From positions 62,001-126,000 of the forward strand of contig JAUIEJ010000008.1 of assembly GCA_030428885.1 (NCBI GenBank): a DNA stretch of 64,000 nt, written 5' to 3'. A program made the translations under genes and the position numbers. This DNA comes from Gemmatimonadota bacterium (GTDB taxonomy: Bacteria > Gemmatimonadota > Gemmatimonadetes > Longimicrobiales > Gaopeijiaceae). The notes beneath the pieces were generated by a model. That model ran no database searches. It worked only from the letters and a program-made list of their open reading frames with translations, and was not told where the DNA came from. Shown in pieces: positions 43,071-51,789 of this stretch. The number at the start of each line of letters is the position of its first letter. Position 1 is the stretch's first letter.

Positions 43071-46000
43071 GGCCGACCGCCCTCGGCGGAGGCTGCGGGG
43101 AGAGACATCAGGTTGTCGTTCGGGCTGACGTCGAGAAGGAGATGCCGGGGATCGATGCCGGCGTGGGCCGGCCGCACCGGAACCCGGATGGAAAGGGTCT
43201 GTGTGCCCGATCGGATGCGGTGCAGGGCGTGATGGAGGACTGCCGGCGGGCCCTCGCCCGGGTCGCCGAAGATCCCGATCTCGACGAGGTCGTCCATGGG
43301 TCGTTCGGTCTCGATCCCCGCCGTGTCCACCACGACCTTCCGAGCGGCGACTTCGAGGTCCACGCGCCACCCCCCGTCGGCCTCCGGCTCGGCGGCCACC
43401 GCCGTCGTCGACAGCGTCCAGTAGGTGTTTCGCTCGAGCAGGTCGCCGATCAGCGACTGGAGGGAGTCCGGGGTGACCGCGCGCAGCTCGCGGACGAGGT
43501 CGAGGGAGGTCGCGTACGGCGGCTCGCCCTCCGAGTCGTACCGTTCTCGCAGAGCCCGCCAGGCCGCGTCCACCGGGCCCCGGCCGACGTATTCCCGAAG
43601 CGCGTACATGGCGAACGGGCCCTTGCGGTACCCCTGGAACGAATCCGTCGCCCGCACGAGGGGCACGTCGGCGCGTGCCCGGGGCGTGAGGTACGACCGG
43701 CGCATGTAGTCGAGGAAGCTCGTGAGCTGGTCGGTCCCCAGCTCCGACTCGATGACCCCCATGGCGGCGTACCACGCGAAGCTCTCGCTCAGCAGGATCG
43801 CGCCTTCCATGACGGCGGGCGTCGGCTGGAACTGGTGGGCCACCTCGTGGGCGGTCACGGCGAAGGGCATGTCCACCCCGCGCGGGTCCCGGGCCGGATC
43901 GAAGTGGGAGAACATCTCCCGGTACCAGATCGTGGCCGAGGCGGCGTGCAGCGACCCTCCCTCGGCCGGGTACTCCACCATCTTCAGCACGTCGTAGGGG
44001 AAGGGCCCGAAGCGCTCGGTGAACTGCGCCAGGGACGCCTCCATGCTCCGCATCATGCGGTCGAGGTTGGCCGTGTGCTCCGGGTGGTGCAGGATCTCGA
44101 TGTCGACCCCGTTCCAGCGTCCGCGCCGCACTGCGTAGTCCGCCGAGAAGAGGGCGTATCCGTTTCCGACAGGCGCGTTGGTCTCGTAGCGGAAGTAGTC
44201 GCGTCCGTCGGCCGACCACGACTCCGCGAGGCGACCCGGGGCCACCGCCGTCTCGCCCGGCGCGGTCCCCATGGTCACCGACAGCCGGAGTTGGTCGCGC
44301 CCGTATCGATCGAAGGGTGCCGCGGGATCGTCCGGGGGCGGCAGCGGTCGCCGGGGGGGCAGGCCGTGTTCTCGCCGGGCCACGGGGTCGCCGAGTTCCC
44401 GACCGCGAAGGTAGCCGACCTGGGGGATCCAGTCGGCCGCCACGATGAAGCTGCCGTTGGGGACGACGGAGGCGAACGCACCGTCGGCCGAGAACCCCCT
44501 CGGCGCGTAGGTGACGGCCCATCGCATGGTCAAGGAGTCGCCCGGCTCGAGGGCGGGCTCGAGGACGACGACTCGGTGGCCCAGGACGTCGTCTTGCAGG
44601 GCGAGCCGAACGGTGCGGTCGAACTCCATGGGCCCGGTCTCCACGTTCGGCGATGTCGCGATCCGAAGGGTGTCCAGGGGGTGTCCCGTACGGTTCACGA
44701 GTTGGTGGGTGCCGGCGATCTCGGCCCTCCGCTCGTCGGGGTGGAGTTCCACGTTCAGGTCGGTGGCCACGAGGTCGGGCCGGGGCGCCCACGCGGAGGC
44801 ACCGTATCGCCGCTCGTAGTCCGCGGCCGCTGCCGCGGTTTCGTCGCTCGTGCGATAGGTGTTGAGGACGTTGGTGTTGTAGAACACGAACCCGCCCGTG
44901 GCGACGACCAGGCCGACGGATCCGGCCAGGATCCCGGCCACCGGGCCGTGAAGGCGCCGTTTCGCCGTGTGAAGCCGCGCCGCGAAGCCGGTGGTGGCGC
45001 CCCGCGTCCAGAGGAGGTGGGCCACGGTCCCCACCATCAGGGCCCCGGCGCTCCAGTAGAGATCGAACGCGAGGATCGGTGGCAGCCACGGGCCGAGGCC
45101 GGTCATGGTGGAGAGATGCCACGGGGGAGACCACCCGATGAGGAGGAGGGGGTGTTCGATCCCGAACAGCTCGCCGATCAACGGCGTCACCAGCAGGAGG
45201 GTGAGGACCGTACCCAGATGCTTCTGGTTCACGACGACGTGAGCGCACACCGCGACGAGTCCGAAGAGCGCCACGCGAACCATCCGGAGCCCCGATACGG
45301 TCGCGTAGAGGCCCAGGTCGAGGTCGGACCAACCGAGTCGGATCTGTGCCCCGATCCCGCCGAGGGTCAGAAGGCCCACGAGTAGTCCGAGCACGAGCCA
45401 GAGGGCCGTCACCTTTCCGGCGAAGAGGACGACGTTTGGAACGGGGGTCGTGTCGATGAGGGCCGCCAGGTTGGCGTCCCGCTCCCGCCACACGAGTTCC
45501 CCCGCGAGGAGGATCGGAAGAAGGATAGCCGCCAAAACCACCGGAGGAGGTGCTTCACCGGCCAGCGGGCCGAGAGTTCCCAGAACCAGTGGGGTGGTGG
45601 GGAGCACCGGCGTGCCGTTGGCGGCGCCCGCGAGGCCGCTGAGGGTGATGGCCGCCTGGCCGAGCACGAGGAGCGGCGCCAGCCACCACGTCCAGCGTGG
45701 GGCGATCTCCCGGAGGGAATCCCGGACGACGGCGGCGAACTGCCGCGCGCGCCCGGCGAGATCGAAGGTGCGGTCCGCCCGGGGCGACGACACGGGCTCG
45801 ACGCGGGGGTGGAGCGCCACATCGCTCTTCACGTCCGAGAGGGCACGACCGCGTGCGAGGGGCGTCTTCCGCCACCACGCCGCGACCCACGAACGGCGTC
45901 CGGGGTCGTATCGTCGGACCCCGATCGCCAGCGAGGCGCCCGCGACGGCGGTCCACAGGGCCCGGTTCCACAGCAGTGCCGGGGTCGCCACGGATCGCTC

Positions 46001-46774
46001 GTTCAGGTCCGTCGGCGACCAGGTCTGGGCCATCCAGTCGAGGGCGTTGAGACCCGTCGGGTCCAGGGCCCGGGCGAGATCCCAGCGGCCCAGGACGTCG
46101 CCGAAGTACGACTGGGTGAACTGCACGGTGACGAACAGGGCGACGACGCCGAGCCAGCTTCCGAGACCGTGGCGAACGGCCGTCGCGAGGGTGAACAGCA
46201 ACGCCGTGGCGATGAAGGCGTTGGGCAGCAGGATCAGCAGGTAGATGCGAGCGTAGCTTGCCAGGCGCACGGGCCCGAGCACGTCTCCTCCGATCTCCGG
46301 ACGGAAGAGGGGCACCAGCAGGTGGACGACGGGAACGACGGCCAGGAGGGCCGCTGCCACGGCCAGGGCCCCGAGAAACCGCCCGCCGACGTACGAGAGC
46401 CGATCGACCGGTGCCACCAGCATCAAGGGCTCGATTCTCGTGCGGATGTCGCGGGTGGCGGCGTCGCCCGCGACCGACGCCAGGATCAGCAGGGCCACCG
46501 ACCCCATGACGGCGGCGAACTGGGCGGCGAAGAGGGGCGCGCGATAGAAGACGTCGCGTCGCTGAGCATCGACGAGGTCGTCGGAGGCCACGCCCACGAG
46601 GGGAAGCATGAACAGCCCGAGCATCACCCACGTCGACGGGCGCCGGAGCTGCAGGGCGACCTCGAAGCGGAGCACTTCCCACAACGGCGGAGGTCGGTGA
46701 TCGATACGGGGACCCTTCAAGACCGCGGCTCCGGGGCTGTGGAGTGGGCGACTCGACGATGCAGTTTGCAACAT
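43067..46774 (-). CDS. ABC-2 permease fused to M1-type metallopeptidase
   Basis: The product is about 1235 residues from ATG 46774 (a longer reading from 46828 would cross the divergent promoter). The N-terminal half has two sets of transmembrane helices typical of ABC-2 permeases, including VMGSVALLILASVAGDAA and LLPILLAGELVWRERDANL. The C-terminal half (about 640-1235) is M1 aminopeptidase-like, with zinc site HEVAHQF (His976, Glu977, His980) and Glu997 in LLSESFAWY. The third ligand comes 16 residues after the second His, two fewer than the classical 18. Permease-M1 fusions are known, so the peptidase probably acts in the periplasm on the translocated substrate. Divergent from PadR module 2. 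Confidence 0.85.
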   Translation of the reverse strand: MLQTASSSRPLHSPGAAVLKGPRIDHRPPPLWEVLRFEVALQLRRPSTWVMLGLFMLPLVGVASDDLVDAQRRDVFYRAPLFAAQFAAVMGSVALLILASVAGDAATRDIRTRIEPLMLVAPVDRLSYVGGRFLGALAVAAALLAVVPVVHLLVPLFRPEIGGDVLGPVRLASYARIYLLILLPNAFIATALLFTLATAVRHGLGSWLGVVALFVTVQFTQSYFGDVLGRWDLARALDPTGLNALDWMAQTWSPTDLNERSVATPALLWNRALWTAVAGASLAIGVRRYDPGRRSWVAAWWRKTPLARGRALSDVKSDVALHPRVEPVSSPRADRTFDLAGRARQFAAVVRDSLREIAPRWTWWLAPLLVLGQAAITLSGLAGAANGTPVLPTTPLVLGTLGPLAGEAPPPVVLAAILLPILLAGELVWRERDANLAALIDTTPVPNVVLFAGKVTALWLVLGLLVGLLTLGGIGAQIRLGWSDLDLGLYATVSGLRMVRVALFGLVAVCAHVVVNQKHLGTVLTLLLVTPLIGELFGIEHPLLLIGWSPPWHLSTMTGLGPWLPPILAFDLYWSAGALMVGTVAHLLWTRGATTGFAARLHTAKRRLHGPVAGILAGSVGLVVATGGFVFYNTNVLNTYRTSDETAAAAADYERRYGASAWAPRPDLVATDLNVELHPDERRAEIAGTHQLVNRTGHPLDTLRIATSPNVETGPMEFDRTVRLALQDDVLGHRVVVLEPALEPGDSLTMRWAVTYAPRGFSADGAFASVVPNGSFIVAADWIPQVGYLRGRELGDPVARREHGLPPRRPLPPPDDPAAPFDRYGRDQLRLSVTMGTAPGETAVAPGRLAESWSADGRDYFRYETNAPVGNGYALFSADYAVRRGRWNGVDIEILHHPEHTANLDRMMRSMEASLAQFTERFGPFPYDVLKMVEYPAEGGSLHAASATIWYREMFSHFDPARDPRGVDMPFAVTAHEVAHQFQPTPAVMEGAILLSESFAWYAAMGVIESELGTDQLTSFLDYMRRSYLTPRARADVPLVRATDSFQGYRKGPFAMYALREYVGRGPVDAAWRALRERYDSEGEPPYATSLDLVRELRAVTPDSLQSLIGDLLERNTYWTLSTTAVAAEPEADGGWRVDLEVAARKVVVDTAGIETERPMDDLVEIGIFGDPGEGPPAVLHHALHRIRSGTQTLSIRVPVRPAHAGIDPRHLLLDVSPNDNLMSLPAASAEGGRP

Positions 46775-46784
46775 AAAGTACTTT
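46775..46784. promoter_or_regulatory. 10-bp perfect palindrome in PadR/permease intergenic region
   Basis: AAAGTACTTT is a perfect 10-bp palindrome in an AT-rich stretch between the divergent permease-peptidase gene and PadR module 2. If the permease starts at 46774, the palindrome ends right at its ATG. TTGACA at 46783-46788 overlaps it but has no well-placed -10. It is a candidate site for the PadR regulator encoded at 46852. Confidence 0.4.
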
Positions 46785-46851
46785 GACACAAGGCCGGTGG
46801 TCGGGGCCGACTGGACTTGCGTCGACATATATCGAATACCACAATAGGTAC

Positions 46852-47184
46852 ATGCCTCGACGCCGCTCTCCCTCCGTCGGCACCGTCATGGTGCTCCATG
46901 CCCTCGCCCGCGGGCACCGCTACGGCTTCGACATCCTGGAGCAAACGGGATTGACCAGCGGCACCGTCTATCCGGCCCTGGATCGTCTGGCGGCCGAGGG
47001 ATTGGCCGAGGCGGCGTGGGAGGATGCGGAGGTGGCCCACGCCGAGAAGCGGCCCCCCCGGCGGTACTTCGAGATCACGGCCCTGGGCAAGGAGGCCCTC
47101 ATCGAGGCGCTGGATCGCTACCGGGCCCTGGCGCCGTTGACCATTGACGGCGTGCGCTACCCCGGTGCCCCGGATCAGGCATGA
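46852..47184 (+). CDS. PadR-family regulator (module 2)
   Basis: The 110-residue PadR protein from ATG 46852 starts MPRRRSPSVGTVMVLHALARGHRYGFDILEQTG, then SGTVYPALDRLAAEGLAE, a long wing (EKRPPRRYFEIT) and a C-terminal helix. It overlaps the permease gene in ATGA (47181-47184). It may also control the divergent ABC permease-peptidase gene, since the two promoters share about 77 bp. Only distantly similar to the PadR proteins of modules 1 and 3. Confidence 0.88.
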   Translation: MPRRRSPSVGTVMVLHALARGHRYGFDILEQTGLTSGTVYPALDRLAAEGLAEAAWEDAEVAHAEKRPPRRYFEITALGKEALIEALDRYRALAPLTIDGVRYPGAPDQA

Positions 47185-49823
47185 CTCCCTCGCCGACCCC
47201 CCGTCTCATCCGGATCCTCCTGAGGGTGGGAGAATGGGTGGTGCCCCGGCACCGGCGCGGGTCCTGGCGGCGCCAGTGGGAGGCCGAGGTCGAGCACCGG
47301 CGTCGCATGCCGGGGGGCCGGCAAGGATTGGCGAGATTCGCGTGGGGCGCGGTGCTCCACGGGCTGCACGTGCGACGACGGGAGACGAGGATGACGGGAT
47401 GGACACGGGAGCTCGCGCAGGTGGCTCGGGGACTCCTTCGCAGGCCCGGGTTCTCCCTGGTGGCGGTGGCCACGCTGGCCGTGGGCATCGGGGCGGCCTC
47501 GGCCGTATTCAGCCTGGCCGAGGCTCTGCTCCTCCGTCCCCTGCCCCTTCCCGAGTCCCATGAACTCGTGCGGGTGCACAGCACCAACCGGGAGCGGGGG
47601 CACGGGTGGTTCTCCGTCTCGGTGCCCGATTTCGCCGGCCTCGAGGCCACAGGCGCGTTTCGGCAGCGGAGCTTCTACAGGATCGACCCCATGGACCTCG
47701 CCGGCGGCGGCGATCCCCTGAGGATCCGGGTGGCCTCGGTGTACGACGGATTCTTCGAGACGTTGGGGACCGCGCCCACGGCGGGCCGACTCCTGGGTGC
47801 CGACGACCAGCGTGCCGATGCCGCGCCGGTGGCGCTGATGGCGGAACGCATGTGGGTGGGCCGCTACGGGGCCGATCCCGGCGTGATCGGGGGAACCATT
47901 CGCCTCGATGGGCGGCCCCACACGGTGGTGGGTATCGTTCCGGACCGGGGCGCCTGGCCCGCCGATGCGGACATCTGGACGCCCCTGGCCTGGGGCGGGA
48001 CGCCGCCGGAATGGGCCGATGCCCGGAGCAACCACGCCTGGCAGGTGGTGGCACGCCTCGCCGACGGTCTGTCGGTCACCGAGGCCGACGAGCGGGTCCG
48101 GACGTGGTCGCGCACGGTCTACGCCGACCCGGACATCGATCCCCGGGACGTGGGCACCGAACTCCTCGCGGTGCCGCTCCACAGTTCCGAAGGCGGCGAC
48201 GACGCCGGCGCCCTCTTCGGTACGTTGGGGGCCGCCGTGGGGCTGGTGCTGCTCCTCGCCTGCATGAATGCCTCGGGACTGCTCCTGGGCCGGGGGATGG
48301 CCCGCGCCCGGGAGCTGTCGGTCCGCGCCGCCCTGGGCGCCGGACGGGCCCGCATCGCCGGACTGCTCCTGGGCGAGACGTTGGTCCTGGCCCTGGCGGG
48401 CGGAGCCCTGGGCGTCGTGGTGGGGGTGGTGGGGATCGGTCGGGCCTGGGAGGCCACGCCCCCGGCGATCCGCGATCTCGGAGACATCACCCTGAACCCG
48501 ACGGTGCTGCTGGGCGCCCTGGGGATCAGCGTGGTTGCGGCCCTGGTGGCGGGCGTCGTGCCGGCGTTGAAGGCCTCGCGAGTCCCCCTGGCCGAGGCCA
48601 TGAAGGACGGAGCCGCGGGCTCGGGTTCGGGCCGGGCGTCGACTCGCTTCCGCAGAATCCTGGTGGTGGGCGAGGTGGCGTTCTCCCTGGCCCTCCTGGT
48701 GGCCGCAGGGCTGGCGGTCACGGGGTTCCAGCGTCAGCTCACCACCGAGCCGGGCTTCGAGGCGGAGGGGCTTCTCACCTTCACCGTGCGACTACCCCAG
48801 TCCCGCTACCCCGACGACGAGGCCGTGGACGGGGTCCTGGGCGACGCCCTGGCCCGTCTCGAGGCCGTGCCTGGCGTTACGGGGGCCACGGCGACGTCTC
48901 GCCTGCCTCTGGGCGCCGGTGGCTTCTCCCTGAGCCGGGTGTTCGTCTTCGACGATGCGCCTCCGCCCGACGGCGCCGAATACCCCGGCTCCTGGATCGA
49001 GGTGGACGAGGGGTGGTTCGACGCCCTGGAGGTGCCCGTGGTGGAGGGGCGTGCCTTCGAGGAGGGAGACCGAGCCGACGCTCCGCTGGTGGCCATGGTG
49101 TCTCGGCGGCTCGCCGCCCAGATGGCACCCGACGGGTCGGTGGTGGGACGGCGGATCCGCTCCCGGTACGACGAGAACCTGCCCCGGACCGTGGTTGGCG
49201 TGGTGGACGACTTCCAGATCAACGGCGTCGCCCGATCGGTGCCGAACCCCGTGGTCCTCGTGCCTCGGAGTCAGTCGGTGCGGTCGAGCATGGCGTTCCT
49301 GGTGCGCACGTCGGGGGACCCCGGGGCGGTGGTCCCTGCGGTCCGCTCGGCCCTGGCCGACCTGGACGCCGACCTGGCGCTCCACGAGCTCCGAACCCTC
49401 CGGGACGCGCACGCCGCCGACCTCGCGGGCATCCGGTTCCTCACCACGCTGTTCGGCGCCTTCGGTACGGTGGCGCTGGTTCTCGCCCTGAGCGGCGTGT
49501 ACGGGCTGGTATCGCTCTCGGTGTCCCAGCGGACCCGGGAGATCGGCGTGCGCCGGGCCATGGGCGCCACCGCCGGGCGTGTGCGACGAGGGATCGTTCG
49601 GGAGAGCCTGGCCCTGGGACTCGCCGGCGTGGCTCTGGGACTCGGTCTGGCCTGGGTCGCCGCTCGGGTCCTGGCGTCGGGTATGGACGGGGTCGTGATC
49701 CCCGAGCCGGTCACCTTCCTCGTGGCCGGACTCGTCCTCACCGCCGGCGTGGCAGCGGGTTCGTGGATCCCGGCGCGGCGGGCCGCGGGCATCGCGCCGG
49801 TGGACGCGTTGCGGGCGGAGTGA
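47181..49823 (+). CDS. ADOP permease (module 2)
   Basis: The 880-residue duplicated permease has a short N-terminal basic prefix (GEWVVPRHRRGSWRRQWEAEVEHRRR) that differs from the module 1 and 3 prefix domains. A first membrane segment, MacB_PCD and FtsX blocks follow in two copies: VALMAERMWVGRYGAD, VVGIVPDRGAWPADADIW and LLLACMNASGLLLGRG in the first; VLSGSYGL-type SGVYGLVSLSVSQRTREIGVRRAMGAT in the second. It ends IPARRAAGIAPVDALRAE. No ATPase is adjacent on this strand; the divergent ATPase belongs to the other transporter. Confidence 0.88.
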   Translation: MTPSPTPRLIRILLRVGEWVVPRHRRGSWRRQWEAEVEHRRRMPGGRQGLARFAWGAVLHGLHVRRRETRMTGWTRELAQVARGLLRRPGFSLVAVATLAVGIGAASAVFSLAEALLLRPLPLPESHELVRVHSTNRERGHGWFSVSVPDFAGLEATGAFRQRSFYRIDPMDLAGGGDPLRIRVASVYDGFFETLGTAPTAGRLLGADDQRADAAPVALMAERMWVGRYGADPGVIGGTIRLDGRPHTVVGIVPDRGAWPADADIWTPLAWGGTPPEWADARSNHAWQVVARLADGLSVTEADERVRTWSRTVYADPDIDPRDVGTELLAVPLHSSEGGDDAGALFGTLGAAVGLVLLLACMNASGLLLGRGMARARELSVRAALGAGRARIAGLLLGETLVLALAGGALGVVVGVVGIGRAWEATPPAIRDLGDITLNPTVLLGALGISVVAALVAGVVPALKASRVPLAEAMKDGAAGSGSGRASTRFRRILVVGEVAFSLALLVAAGLAVTGFQRQLTTEPGFEAEGLLTFTVRLPQSRYPDDEAVDGVLGDALARLEAVPGVTGATATSRLPLGAGGFSLSRVFVFDDAPPPDGAEYPGSWIEVDEGWFDALEVPVVEGRAFEEGDRADAPLVAMVSRRLAAQMAPDGSVVGRRIRSRYDENLPRTVVGVVDDFQINGVARSVPNPVVLVPRSQSVRSSMAFLVRTSGDPGAVVPAVRSALADLDADLALHELRTLRDAHAADLAGIRFLTTLFGAFGTVALVLALSGVYGLVSLSVSQRTREIGVRRAMGATAGRVRRGIVRESLALGLAGVALGLGLAWVAARVLASGMDGVVIPEPVTFLVAGLVLTAGVAAGSWIPARRAAGIAPVDALRAE

Positions 49824-49836
49824 GCGAGGGCGACCC

Positions 49837-50484
49837 CTAGAACCCGATCCGGAATCCCACGTTGAGGACCGGCCAGTACCGGTAGTAGTCCTCGGTGTCG
49901 GCCAGGATGGAGAGGCGCTCCTTCTCCAGCTCCTGGTCGAAGTTGGGCTCCTCGGTGATGGCCCCCGAGCCCGTGAGTTCCACGTCGGGGTCGCCGGCGA
50001 ACGCGAGTCCCAGATCCACGTACATGTGGAACCCCTTGCTGCCCAGGCCTCCCAGGCCCATGCCCACGAAGGGGGCCGTCTCGGCGGCGACCAGGGCTCC
50101 CTCGAGGCGACCGGTGCCGGTGAAGGTCTCGTCGCCGATCTCCACCGGGTCGCCGTCCAGATCGCCGGCGAAACGGGTGTCGTCGGACCGGTACAACAGC
50201 CCCGCCATGATGCGGAACGGACCCGCCACCCGGATGTCCACGGCGCCGGTCACCAGCATGGGCGGTGGCTCGACCGTGTAGGTCTGCCCGCCCAGGTCCA
50301 CGTCGAACTCGAAGGGCAGGAATCCCACCCCACCCTTCAACGACAACTTGGGCGCCAGGGAGAGCACGAGGTCGCCTCCCAGGCCCGTGGAGCCGAACTT
50401 CGGCGCCACCGACACGCCCTGGGCCGCGACGGCCGAAGGACCGACGACGAGGAGCGTGGCGAGAGCGAAGGCACGGGTGCGCAT
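49837..50484 (-). CDS. Outer-membrane beta-barrel-like protein
   Basis: The 215-residue product from ATG 50484 has a signal peptide ending near AVAAQG. The mature part is beta-strand-rich: VSVAPKFGSTGLGGDLVLSL, KLSLKGGVGFLPFEFDVDL, FRIMAGLLYRS, GFHMYVDLGLAF and a C-terminal VLNVGFRIGF. Ending in an aromatic after alternating hydrophobics is the classic outer-membrane barrel terminus. Eight to ten strands are likely. Function unknown. Confidence 0.78.
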   Translation of the reverse strand: MRTRAFALATLLVVGPSAVAAQGVSVAPKFGSTGLGGDLVLSLAPKLSLKGGVGFLPFEFDVDLGGQTYTVEPPPMLVTGAVDIRVAGPFRIMAGLLYRSDDTRFAGDLDGDPVEIGDETFTGTGRLEGALVAAETAPFVGMGLGGLGSKGFHMYVDLGLAFAGDPDVELTGSGAITEEPNFDQELEKERLSILADTEDYYRYWPVLNVGFRIGF

Positions 50485-50519
50485 GGGGGGACCGGATCGA
50501 TGGGAAACAGATGTTTTGC

Positions 50520-51665
50520 TCAAGTATACATCCCGGCCAGAGCCCCGACCACCTCGTCGACCTCGTCGACGGTGTTGTAGACGTGGGGGCTGATGCGCAC
50601 GTGGCCGGGGCGGTGGTCCACCACGATGTCCATGGCGTCGAGGCGTCGCACCGCCTCGGCGGGATCGGCGTGGGCCACCATGACGATGCCCGACCGCCGC
50701 GCCGGGTCGTCGGCGGTGCGCAGCGTGAAGCCCTCGTCCCGGCACCGGGCCACCAGGTGTTCGGTCAGCCCCCGGCGTCGGTCGATGGCCGCGTCCCACC
50801 CCACCGACTCCAGGGCGTCCATGCCCCCGAGGGCCGTGTGGACCGTGGGCAGCGCCGGGGTCCCCAGTTCGAACCGTCGGGCGTCGCTCCGGAACCGGAA
50901 CCGGTCGATGTCGAAGCCGAACTGGTTCTCGGCGGCGAACCACGAGGTGAAGCGTGGCGTGAGTTCGGGAATCCGCTCCTCCCTCACGAACAGGTAGGCG
51001 AGGCCCGGGCCGCCGCACAGCCATTTGAGGGGTCCCGACGTGTAGATGTCCACGCCCGACGCGCCCACATCCACGGGGATCTGCCCCGCCGCCTGGTAGC
51101 CGTCCACCAGGCTCCACGCACCGGCGTCCCGGGCGATCCGGGCCAGGGCTTCGATGTCCTGGACGTAGCCGGTGGAGAAGCACACGTGGGAGGTGGCCAG
51201 GAAGAGGGTGCGCTCGTCCACGGCGTCGGCGAACTGGGCCGGGTCGATGCCGATGCCGTCGGGGCTCCGGAGCACCACCAGTTCAATCTCGGGCTTCACC
51301 CGCCACTGGTAGGCCAGGGTCGGAAAATCGAGCTCGGTGCACACCACTCGATTTCGCTCGCCCCGGGGCACGGCCTCGGCCACCACCGACAGCGCCGCCG
51401 ACGTCGAGGGCAGGAGGGCCGCCTCGGTGGGCCGGGCGCCGTGGAGGGCCGCCGCCCGCGTCCGCAGGGCATCCAACCGGCCCATCCAGTGTTCGTACCA
51501 CGCCGACGCCCCCATGGTGTGCCACCGGGCCCGAAAGTCGTCGAGGTATGCCTCGGCGTCGTGGGAAAGGGCGCCCAGGGAGCAGGAGTTGAGGTAGTTC
51601 CGGCGCCCCAGGATGGGGAACCGGGACCGGAGTCGGGCGACGTCGGTGTCGGCGAGGGCCGTCAT
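50520..51665 (-). CDS. Class V aminotransferase (PLP-dependent)
   Basis: The 381-residue protein is of the class V aminotransferase fold (cysteine desulfurase/kynureninase relatives). The PLP Schiff-base lysine is Lys214 in SGPLKWLCGG, with Asp188 in SLVDGYQ binding the pyridine nitrogen. LNSCSLGALS at the N-terminus and LGTPALPTVHTALGG match the kynureninase-like branch. The reaction is not fixed; the Cys-desulfurase loop is absent. It stands alone, divergent from the propeller at 51790. Confidence 0.85.
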   Translation of the reverse strand: MTALADTDVARLRSRFPILGRRNYLNSCSLGALSHDAEAYLDDFRARWHTMGASAWYEHWMGRLDALRTRAAALHGARPTEAALLPSTSAALSVVAEAVPRGERNRVVCTELDFPTLAYQWRVKPEIELVVLRSPDGIGIDPAQFADAVDERTLFLATSHVCFSTGYVQDIEALARIARDAGAWSLVDGYQAAGQIPVDVGASGVDIYTSGPLKWLCGGPGLAYLFVREERIPELTPRFTSWFAAENQFGFDIDRFRFRSDARRFELGTPALPTVHTALGGMDALESVGWDAAIDRRRGLTEHLVARCRDEGFTLRTADDPARRSGIVMVAHADPAEAVRRLDAMDIVVDHRPGHVRISPHVYNTVDEVDEVVGALAGMYT

Positions 51666-51789
51666 GGCGAATATGGGCGCGGAGCGGAGGTGGAGGGGCG
51701 GCGGGGCACCGAGGCAACGGTATGGGCCGGCGGCTGCGTCTCAACCCCGTGACCACCCGGCTGGATCCCCACACCGACCGAGGAATGAG

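Noticed and set aside
46775-46828. Longer start of the permease-peptidase gene at 46828
   Set aside because: It would place the coding start 23 bp from the divergent PadR ATG and cover the AT-rich palindrome, leaving no promoter space; ATG 46774 is preferred, though not proven.
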